This document shows, one piece after another, positions 27,001 to 39,000 of a DNA stretch of 64,000 bases. Made by a program: the position numbers and the translations under genes. The DNA comes from Siphonodentalium dalli (lineage: Eukaryota > Mollusca > Scaphopoda > Gadilida > Siphonodentaliidae), in NCBI GenBank assembly GCA_032622095.1, contig CP136067.1, forward strand, positions 192,344,052-192,408,051. Reading direction: 5' to 3'. Numbering within the stretch: position 1 is the stretch's first letter; every line of letters starts with the position of its first letter. The notes beneath the pieces were generated by a model that made no database searches, was not told where the DNA came from, and was given only the letters and a program-made list of their open reading frames with translations.

Positions 27001-30000
27001 ATTATGAGATCGGATAGATAGTTAATGGGCCGAGGCACACGACATGCTTATAGGCATATTTATAGTATATATAGTATAGTGAAATAAACTAGTCGAATTA
27101 GGAAACTCAATTAAGTGCGTTTTCAATTAAAAGAAATTGGAGTTATGAAACAGCATCTTAAAAATAGTCTATTCATAACGCATCCATCTCTAGGTAGACA
27201 GTATACCGTGCTTTTTGTATATTTGTAGACTTCGGGAATGATTTGTGGATACAGACAATTAAGACAAGGAAAATAGTAGTGCACATGTTATATCTGAATA
27301 GTATCATTTTTATACATTAAAAATAACAAGAATGTGTATAGTACATTACAACGTGGAAATGACACCAACTCATTCCTTGATAAAACAGTAGCACATTTAT
27401 TAAATCTGGACGTTTTTCTTGTTTGGTGAGGCTAAATATAGATAGATACTCGGCCGGGCAAACCGATCGATAATGCACACATTCCATCAATAATTAGCAC
27501 TCAGCATACACGATTGATTATGTGAGTTTGCTCGTGACATCCGTAGTTATGTCAAAGCCCAGTTGTTCGGTGTGTTTGTTTTTTGTGCTAATTCGGAAGG
27601 TTCCCGCAGTTGAACTATGTTTTGGAATAAAGTTTGTCATTTGGACTCGGATTTTTGGATCTATTATTGTGTTTCTGAAATAAGGATTATTTCGAGAAGT
27701 CTTTCTTTAAAAATAAAATAACTGGATATAAATAGTCGAGTTATTTGGACATTGACTAGTTGACAGGAATGAAAAACAAGAAAAGGTCCAATCGCCGAGT
27801 GTTCAACAGTGTTTAACTGTTTAAGGTACTTAGGTATTTACTATACACAACTATAACATGCACACTATGTTTTTGTTTTGTCTCTAAATGTATGGATATG
27901 TTACAATGTTGGGGTCATTTTTTGGTTCAATTTAGATAATATTATGATGATATTGTGTACTACAATGTACTGTAATAAGGTAATGAGATATAATATTTAA
28001 CTCATTCCATATTATATGGCAGTATTCGAGCTATGAGATAAGGCTTCGATTATGTTTGGTAGAGATAGTATTAGGCACAATTATAATAAATGGGAATTAG
28101 GGATTATATTAATTCCTGTGTGTCATTTGTGGGTATTAAAGACCAGCTGAATAATACAATTAATTTAGCTCCAAACATATCTAAATATGTCTTAACTCAT
28201 GCTAAATAAGGTTTATAACATGTATCCTTTCCATTTTGTTCACATTTTTACAAAAAAGAACTATTTCCAGACATTTGAATAAAACGGCTTCTTTGTTTAC
28301 AATAGTCATTTTTGAATCGGGTGTTTCCGTCGCGACTCGAAAATGACGTCACCGAGGGTACAAAGACGGAAGAAATTTTATGCGCCGTTTTTAAAATCAC
28401 GTATTTTGAAATCGTCTTTTTTTATTGTTGTTTATTTTTTTGAAGAATAAAACGTATTCGTCGCTGCATGGCTGCAAACTGTAGCCATAAATGTTCAAGT
28501 GGCACAAGAATTAATGCAGCCATTCAACAACAGTGGACGGCGTTTGTCCACAACGAGAGTTTGGAATGGGCTGTCACAATACAGAGCTCTGCTTGTGTTC
28601 CAAGCACTTTGAAGAAGGATCTTTCACAAATATTGTGAAATGCAAGCTGGGACATACAAAAGTGTGATTCACATTGTCAAACAAAATGTTATCTACGTGA
28701 ATACCGGTACCAATAAACACCCATGCACTCACGGTCCTTGTGGGGGGGGGGGGGGGCGGGGGGATCAGTAGTCTAGTAGACCTACGACTACGTCGTAGTA
28801 CATGGATCATACATGAGGATTTACTTTCGGCGATGTGTGAATCGTGACTTGTTCTACTCAAGCGTGAATACATAAATCGGCACCTTGACAATACAAAATG
28901 TCAGCTATGCATGACAATATGCAAAATTAAGCAAGATTTACAAGGCTACCAATCAACAATCTGTGTAATATAAGTGACTGTTCTACGTTAATTCTAGTCT
29001 AACGTGACGTAAACATCAATAACACGTTTAGGTTGATAACAATCTGTTGAAACATCACATGTTTTTTCCTGTACTGTATGTTCAGCATACAACTTGTGTT
29101 CCCCATTAGCTATATTCCTGGCTGTGGAGAGCATTTCTTGCTCGACTAACTTCTTAGTTTGTGCATCATTTGGTACAATTTATCTATCAAGTGAACCAGT
29201 CGGGTCCTCTCTGAAGTGTGAATCCAAGCAGTGATGTCATTCTTGTGCTCTCAAGTTTTGAAAACTTTCTCTGGGCTCAACCAAATAACATCACTCGGCT
29301 CGCCTGAATGAACAAGGTGTCTCATTCTTACCAACTCAGTTTCTATGGTTATACTATAGGGCTCTGTTCTAGGGTATTCGGATTACCTATGACCAGATAT
29401 GTACTGTTCACGTGTATTTTCACGTGTGCTCGTGTTGATGGGCTCGATTCTATGAGCAGCATACAATTTATTTGACACTTTACAGCGAGCTATATCATCT
29501 GCTTCCAAAGCTCGTTCTGGCTCAATAAATTGAGCAACATGATTCGTTTCATTGAGACCGCATGTCTTTAGGGTTTCATCCAATTGGATACCATCGCTGT
29601 CGGAATGCTCGTCATATCGAGCAATTTGGTTTCTAAGCTTCAACCAATTCTGTTGCTCTACCATCTATAGCGAGCAGTGTGAGTCGTATTTTCGAACTCA
29701 TATGATCTCTCAGACGTTGTAGCACCTTGTCAGGTGGTTCCCCATTCGACTTGCCAACTTCAGCTGATTCTGTTGCTCGATAGAGCGAGCAGTATAAATC
29801 GAGCTGTTCAGCTCTTTCATCCTGCTCATCGGATAGCTCAGTGGATAGAGCAAACTTGCTCTCTTTGCTGAGTCCCAGCTCATTCCTGGGCTTAGTCAAA
29901 CGAGATGTGGTGTTGTCATCAGCGAGCCAAAACGGTTTATCAATCGATGTGTGTAGTCTGATAAAACGAGCGCTATCTGGCAAATTCTATTACGACAGAG

Positions 30001-33000
30001 CATCGCTTTCACATGTGCTCGATGACTCTGTGTCCAGCTCTTTAAAACAAGTAGTGTGGCCCTCTTCTTCGAGCTGTCGGCTCATTTTCTTTAACGAAAT
30101 GGCTCTTCTTTGTGAGCAAAGTCTCTAATCACTTCTGTAGATAAATTCTGCTGTCTAACTCCGCAACGTCCCGCCACTGCCAACACTGTAATGGTCTACC
30201 ATTTGAGTGACCCGGGAGGTTTGGGCGTTAACAGAATTTCAAAGGTTCGGACTCTACAAGAGTCCACGGAATTAGGCAACACAAAATTAATCTCCGCTAC
30301 GTCGCGTCTACCATCGATGATCTGTTTACAGCCAGAGTGGAAGCGTGACGTCAACTACGGCGCGTGGTATCATACACGGAACGGAAACGCGGACTGGAAC
30401 GAAATGAAGGTATCTCCTTCTGGACAGGTGCCACATCGCTACACTTGTCTCAAATGTTTTCTTCTGCATACGAATGTTCTGTAGTTTTGAATCAACTAGA
30501 TTTTTCAGCAGTTAGACAAGAAAGCGGTCTTAGAACCGACCCATGACAAGAAAGCAGTCTTAGAACCGACACATGTGGATTTTCATATTCCAAAAATAGA
30601 CACTAGGGCGTGATGGCAATGGTCTGACCAGTGTAGTGACGGGACAGATAGAGCTCTGCCTTGCGGAAAGGTAGGTCCTATCCAGTATTGAGAGCTATGT
30701 TTTCACGATCCCATAGAGGTTTCCTTATATAGCATGCGGAGCATTCGCCGCTACTATATGATGGTTGTAGAACCACACTACCATTGGACAGGACCCCCCA
30801 ATCACACGTTATAAAATTATAGTATAGTACATGTGCATTATTGTATGATGATCAGATTATGAAGCTTTTAACGTCGGCAACCAAGCACAACATATACAAT
30901 AATGCACATGTACTATACTATAATATGAAAATCCACAATAATGCACATGTACTATACTATAATATGAAAATCCACATGTGTCGGTTCTAAGACTGCTTTC
31001 TTGTCATGGGTCGGTTCTAAGACCGCTTTCTTGTCTAACTGCTGAAAAATCTAGTTGATTCAAAACTACAGAACATTCGTATGCAGAAGAAAACATTTGA
31101 GACAAGTGTAGCGATGTGGCACCTGTCCAGAAGGAGATACCTTCATTTCGTTCCAGTCCGCGTTTCCGTTCCGTGTATGATACCACGCGCCGTAGTTGAC
31201 GTCACGCTTCCACTCTGGGAGTGACTGTAAACAGATCATCGATGGTAGACGCGACGTAGCGGAGATTAATTTTGTGTTGCCTAATTCCGTGGACTCTTGT
31301 AGAGTCCGAACCTTTGAAATTCTGTTAACGCCCAAACCTCCCGGGTCACTCAAATGGTAGACCATTACAGTGTTGGCAGTGGCGGGACGTTGCGGAGTTA
31401 GACAGCAGAATTTATCTACAGAAGTGATTAGAGACTTTGCTCACAAAGAAGAGCCATTTCGTTAAAGAAAATGAGCCGACAGCTCGAAGAAGAGGGCCAC
31501 ACTACTTGTTTTAAAGAGCTGGACACAGAGTCATCGAGCACATGTGAAAGCGATGCTCTGTCGTAATAGAATTTGCCAGATAGCGCTCGTTTTATCAGAC
31601 TACACACATCGATTGATAAACCGTTTTGGCTCGCTGATGACAACACCACATCTCGTTTGACTAAGCCCAGGAATGAGCTGGGACTCAGCAAAGAGAGCAA
31701 GTTTGCTCTATCCACTGAGCTATCCGATGAGCAGGATGAAAGAGCTGAACAGCTCGATTTATACTGCTCGCTCTATCGAGCAACAGAATCAGGTGAAGTT
31801 GGCAAGTCGAATGGGGAACCACCTGACAAGGTGCTACAACGTCTGAGAGATCATATGAGTTCGAAAATACGACTCACACTGCTCGCTATAGATGGTAGAG
31901 CAACAGAATTGGTTGAAGCTTAGAAACCAAATTGCTCGATATGACGAGCATTCCGACAGCGATGGTATCCAATTGGATGAAACCCTAAAGACATGCGGTC
32001 TCAATGAAATGAATCATGTTGCTCAATTTATTGAGCCAGAACGAGCTTTGGAAGCAGATGATATAGCTCGCTGTAAAGTGTCAAATAAATTGTATGCTGC
32101 TCATAGAATCGAGCCCATCAACACGAGCACACGTGAAAATACACGTGAACAGTACATATCTGGTCATAGGTAATCCGAATACCCTAGAACACAGCCCTAT
32201 AGTATAACTATAGAAACTGAGTTGGTAAGAATGAGACACCTTGTTCATTCAGGCGAGCCGAGTGATGTTATTTGGTTGAGCCCAGAGAAAGTTTTCAAAA
32301 CTTGAGAGCACAAGAATGACATCACTGCTTGGATTCACACTTCAGAGAGGACCCGACTGGTTCACTTGATAGATAAATTGTACCAAATGATGCACAAACT
32401 AAGAAGTTAGTCGAGCAAGAAATGCTCTCCACAGCCAGGAATATAGCTAATGGGGAACACAAGTTGTATGCTGAACATACAGTACAGGAAAAAACATGTG
32501 ATGTTTCAACAGATTGTTATCAACCTAAACGTGTTAATGAATGCAACCGTGGTAACATACCGACACATACACATCCATCGCATGGTTCAGGACACAGAGT
32601 TGATGATATGACTGACAGAAAAGTTAATTTTGAAGATAGTCCTCTTTTTGATGATACACCAAACTAACATCAGAATAAACGACCAGAAACTATTGGAGAC
32701 GATCCTCACCAGAATATACAGAAGATATACCAGAATTTGCCATTACCTTTGAGCTCCAAATATGCTGGTTGTCGTCCACACTTGAGTCTCGGATCTTCTG
32801 GTAGTCAGCACAGCAACATGGTGGTTTCAAGCTGTTCAGATGAAGTTGAAACATTCTGTTGCACAACTTCAGATTGCCAGGCATGCAGTAGTGGGTCTGA
32901 AGCCAAAATTGGAATGGCACCTCACCAGTTGGATCATATTTTAGTGAATCATTGGAGAAAATTCCACGCAATAGCGAAATTATACCACTGCTCGACCACT

Positions 33001-36000
33001 CTGACAATGCATGGACACTGTATAAATCCATTGTTTCATCTCCAGTTTATATGCTAAGGAGGAAATTTGAAAATATGGTTACAAAATCCACAGACCCACG
33101 ACCTGAATCGTTCAGGGTATTACCAACCAAGATTGTAGCCTTCGTTTCTGCATTGATTATCGACTTTTGATCAAAGAACAAAGTGACTGAGAAAGATACA
33201 TATCCATTGCCGAATATAGCTGAAGCTCTTGACATGCTGTCTGACGTAAATTGGTTTTCAAGTGTTGATCTCATGTCAGGATACTGGCAATGCCCTGTTC
33301 GAGAAGACTGTCCAAACACGACGTTTGTAACACAACGAGGCCTCTATCATTTTAACGTTCTCCCGTTCGGCTTATGCAATGCTCCGGCAACCTTCGAGAG
33401 AATGATGGAGACGGTGCCACCAGGCCTGCAATTTGAGACATGTCTAATATATATTGACGACGTCCTCGTGTTTGGCAAGGATTACCAACATATCTGTGAC
33501 AGGCTGGACCAAGTTTTCTGTCGATTAGCAGACGCCAATTTGAAGTTGAAACCAAGCAAATGCTCACTTTTCATTAGAGAAATTGAATTTCTTGGCCACA
33601 TTGTTTCCTCACAGGGAATTGCCACAGGGTAGCCAATATAGCTGCTGTTCAAAAGTGCCCAGCACCTTGCAATGTTACTGAGGTAAAAAGCTTCCTGAGA
33701 CTGTGTGGTTAGGCCTATTATCGGCGATTTACAGAAGATTTATCAAATATTGCAGCCCCATTTCATAAACTGACTTCAAACACAGTTTCAAGAGGATGGA
33801 TAGCTGTCAGTTGGCATTCGAGACTTTAAAGAAAAAGCTGAGAGGCTCGAATTCTTGCCTATCTGGACCCAAATACAGAATTCATACTGGACACAAATGC
33901 CAGTCTGGCTGGAACAGGGGCTTTCCTGTCCCAGATGAATGATGGGAGTTAAAGGGTCATAGCTATGGTAGCAAGACATTATCAAAAAGTGAGAGAAATT
34001 ACTGTGCAACATGTCGGGAACTTCTCGCTGTTGTGACTTTTGTTGATCATTTCAGAGCATATTTAGTTGGTAAAAAGTTTATGACTAGAACAGACCATGC
34101 TGCTCTCAAGTGGCTGATGGAATTTAAGAATCTGGAGAACCAACTTTTCCGATGGATACAAAAACTTGGAACATAAAATGTCGAGATCCTACATCGGGCT
34201 GACGCATGCACAATAATGCTGACGGCCTGTCGAGAAAGCCAAGTGTTCAGTGTGGAAGAACAGACGAATTGGAAATTGCGCATGTTCGACTCATTGGAGC
34301 TAGTTTAGGCCCCATGGAGCAAGCTCAAAATGATGACACTGATGTTGCCGTGGTAAGGAAATGGGTAACACAGGATGAACGACCCCCATGGAATATGGTT
34401 ACGCCAGAGAGTCCCTTTGTTAGCAGTCTCTGGGCTGAATTCCCAATGTTGATAATATAAAATGGATTTCTGTGCTTGAGTGACCGGAAGAGCAGTCACA
34501 CAACACTCATAATTGTCATCCCAGAGATACATAGACCTGACGTTCTTGAGAAATCACATGATTCTCCAACAGCAAGACATCTGGGAATAACTAAAACTAC
34601 AGAGAGAATAAAGTTGCCATAATACTGGCCATATATCAAGAAAGAGTGTCTGACTGTCAAGTCATGTACTCAGTGTATGCCAACCAAAAGATCATGCCAG
34701 AATGGACACCCATGCAACTGGTTCACCCATGGAAAAACTCGGCATCGACATTGTTGGCCCCATACAACCAAGTTCACCATCAGGCAACAAAAACATTCTT
34801 GTAGTCATTGACTATTTCACAAAATATGCCGAAGCATATCCTATGGCCAACATAGAGGCTGTAACGATTGTAAAATTACTAGTCGGATATTTTGTCTTAA
34901 TGTATGGTCCTCCAAGGCAGATTCACTAGGACCAGGGCTCTCAGTTCGAGAGTAGAGATTTCAAAGAAATGTGTACACTTCTAGGTATCGAGAAAATTCG
35001 AACAACAGCCTACAGCCCCCAGTCGGATGTGCAGATTGAGAGACTGAATAGGAAACTAAATGCTATACTTACACCAATCATTGACGAAGATACTGCTGGT
35101 TGGGATAAACTGTTACCATATGTCATGATTGCATATAGGTCATCAAAATAGGAGTCAACCGGTGTCACACTAAGCTATATGATGTTTGGTCGCGAAGTGA
35201 ACACTTCCATTGACCTGCAGTTTGGCATGCCCTGCCAAGAAGTCTACACAGAGACCCAGCAGTGGACACAGCAACTGCGATGAAGAATGACTGATACACA
35301 TAGGATGGTGCGACAGAATATGGACAGAGCCTTCAAGAGACAAGACAAAAATTACAAGTGTATAAAGTAGGGAATTGGGTGTGGCTTTTCACCCCTAGAA
35401 AGACAAAGGATGTCCCAAATAAATTCCAGACATACTGGGATGGCCCATTCGAGGTAACCATCAAATTGACTGACATCAGAGTGGAGATACAGCATCCTGA
35501 AACAAACATGAATCAGGTTGTACACGTCGACCGTCTACAGCCATACAATAGTCGACCTGCAACAGATACTGATTCCTCAGACGCAGAAAACTAACAAGAA
35601 GATACAGATGAGGCTGATGTAGAATACGAAACGCCTGTCAGTGACAGTCTCACCATACAGGGTTTCACCAGAACAAGAGGAGGTCGAGAGACTCGGAGGC
35701 CGAAATACCTCGATCAATATGTCATATGATTGACTTTGAATATCTGTACATAGCTCACATTCATGATATCATATCTACTTCCGTTGAAGAATAAATAAAG
35801 AATACTCTACTCATTTTGGACTGTGTTGTGATAGCCATATTCATTGACGAGTGATTGCACTGGGAGATTGGAACCTTTTATCATGACATATGTTACATGT
35901 CAACGATTTTGCTCGAAAGTTAACTTGTGAATTTGATTAGAGTACGTCGATGTCCTGTGTTCGTTCTGACATGTGTAAAGAGAAACACACCTATGATGAC

Positions 36001-39000
36001 ATGACACTTAATATATCTTTGAGTACAAATTGAGACATCCCTTCTATGTGGCAGAAGCTTTAATGAAAATGCATAGTTGCTATGGGGCATCCAAACGTCC
36101 TGTTGGGATAGTAGTATATGTAGAGCGAGCAAGAGAGAGATGCAGGTCCCGTCGTAGAAGCAGATCACGGGTGGATTCGCCTGTGCATTCACCCATAAAA
36201 TCTACCCATTCCAAAAGTGCACAAAACGAGTGCAATCAATCATCCGGGCAACATACGATTGCCAGGGAACCAAGTATTGGTTCTGATCCAGTTATTTCTG
36301 TTTCTGAATGCTCCTTTCGTTCAGTAGCCACACAGTGTCATGTTGGATATTTCACAATCACATCAACTAGGTTTCACGAGATGGTCAGGGATTGCACCGA
36401 GTAATCGATGCGGGACGCGTCGTTTTAAGGAAGGGAAGATGTAGCGAAGTAGCTCCTGTCCATTCGGGTTCGCGTTTCCGTTCCGTGTATGATAACACGC
36501 GCCGTCGTTGACGTCACGCTTCCGCTTTGGGGTGACTGTAAGCAGATCGCCGAGGGTGGACGCATTTCGACGTAGCGGAGATTAATTGGTTGTTATTATA
36601 AAGGTACTGAAGTAATTCATGTTTGTTATACCATCAGAAGCGGGGCTCCACGACGGTGCGTGGTATCGCATGTGTTGATAGCATATTATCATGTTTTATT
36701 CGCTATTTATTCAATAAATTCATAAACGACATTTTCTGTTGCCTAATTCCGTGGACTCTTGTAGAGTCCGAACCTTTGAAATTCTGTTAACGCCTAACCT
36801 CCCGGGTCACCCAAAGGGTAGGACGTTACACAAGTTGTTTATGAAATTATAATTATACCAAACTCGTGTCAGAAACATAATTTTATTTACTTCCGACTAA
36901 TCGGCGTTGGGGTTGTCGAGTGGACTATTTTTGCGCTATCAGAGAGGTTTCGGATGTGACGCTGATAAAATAACGACTACGTTTAGCTATTCGTATCCGT
37001 AAAACTAACATGGGCCAAACATTCGGTTGGCGATTATTGCATTACGATAGGGGAACACCATGTGCGTAACGTAACTATCACAAGTACAACGTACTCTGAT
37101 AACAACTTATCGCCAAGTTCATGCTTAAAACATTTTAAACATATCATCTTCGGCTTGTTTTATTTTATTTTTATGAAAATGAATAAGAAATGGGGTGATA
37201 AATATACACATGTATATATAACGACAAATAGAATCAAATTAGCCATTTTCCCGTGAAACTTAGGCCAGGCAAGCTAGGTACAAAAATTGGTGAAATCTGA
37301 GTACGAACATCGGAGTGTTCCCCTATCGTATTGCGATAACCGCCAACCAAAACATTCGCTTCGCAAAACATATCTAATACGATTAGGATTTGTTTAATAC
37401 TTTAGAATTAATATACCGATTGAAATTGCATGGAGCGCCATATGCGTTAGCACTGATATCGTCATTTAGACTGCAGACGGAGACAGATGACAGAGATTAT
37501 GGAGGTTGGGGTTTAAGGGGATATCTAACGCCCAACTTTGGTCAAAATTTTCAACATTTGGACATTTCATACATGGAACTGACACAACATTAGTATAAAG
37601 TTCACACCAGCAATAACTTGAGATTGTCCAACCTTAAGAGGTCGGGCTATTAGGTTGGAAATTCCAACAATTGGAAATCTGATGCCAGTCCATTTGTTAG
37701 GATTTCTCAATTTTCATGTTCAGATTTCAAATTTCCTCACATCGGGCCGAACTATGCATGCAATATTTAAGTTGTCACCTCAAAATGTTCCCATGCATAG
37801 CCACAATACTACTGATCCATTTACAACCGGCTATCACACAAGCCTGCGAGGGAACAGTTAAGAAAATCAAAGCCTAAGAGGGGGGGGGGGTGCAAATAGA
37901 ATTACGCAAACTTGTGAGTTTGGTGTTTGTTATGGTTCAATTGGAAATTCCAATATGGACACATCCCCAAACGGAAACCCTCTATAGTCAAGTCCCTATC
38001 TACAAACGAAGAATGCTATGCGATGCGAGCCCACGTTATGTCCACCAACGGAACGGATTTATAAGATAGAATGCACAGCAAGGCATAGCTGGTCAATTGT
38101 CCGCAGTGAATTACCATTTGCCACGATCGAGCATGCATATTATGGGTCCATTCACACTGGACGCGAGCGCGCGATTTTTACGGCCGTTTTAAAAACCATA
38201 CCATTGCTCAAATAATCTAATATTCATAAGATAAAGCGTTACATGTATATGTTATCAAGTCCAACACACTCCATTTCTTGAACCGTTATATCTAATTATA
38301 ATTATATAGCCATAATGTAGACAGTTCATGTCGGCAGATTAAGCATTAGATTATCAACTTGAAGTAAAACTTTGTACTCCTTCAAATTATTTGATCAAAT
38401 GGTAATATCCATCAAAATTTATGACATTATATGGCAAACTGGAGTCTAAAAACGAGCTCGATTCAATTTGTGGAAATACTCCTATAGTCTAGGCTGTGGT
38501 GGTGTGGGGGGGGGGGGGGGGGGGGGTGACCGTCGCAAATCGGGAGAATTTATGCGACCATCATTTTCTTTGGGAAAATTACTCTAGTTTCGATTCAGAT
38601 GGGTCCGAGTCGAAATAGGTGACAAAATATAACTTTTCACTATGTTCCATAGGGTATCCTACCTAAAAATGACATATTTTCAGAGGTTAACAGGCATTGG
38701 CTAACTGGTTGACAGGGCATCAAAATCGGAAAGATTGTAAATGTATTTGCAAATTATGGAACGAATGTAGACACTTAATCAGATTCAACATCGTTTTGCT
38801 GCTTTCGTTCTGATTTTGGTGACTTCATGGTAAAGAATGTAACGAGGCACATCAAAAATGCATGACGATTCAGATAAAGTGTCGCTTATCAACTCTGTAC
38901 AAACATAATATATCAAATACTTCCAATTTATATACTTTTGGAAATGGTAGGGTATTCCCTATATAATGATGTTCCTACTTACATTGTATCTCTCCAAGTA

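Larger units (their letters stand above)
31107..36830 (+). mobile_element. Ty3/gypsy LTR retrotransposon, decayed
   Basis: LTRs at 31107-31369 and 36440-36830 begin TGTAGCG and end TTACA. A 4-bp target duplication CAAG flanks them (31103-31106 and 36831-36834). A polypurine tract (AAGGAAGGGAAGA, 36427-36439) abuts the 3' LTR, and a likely primer-binding region (TGTTGGCAGTGGCGGG) follows the 5' LTR. Internal order is gag-like region, reverse transcriptase, RNase H, integrase with GPY/F module, which is the Ty3/gypsy order. Many stops and frameshifts make it inactive. It sits in P450 intron 1, antisense to the gene. Confidence 0.92.
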
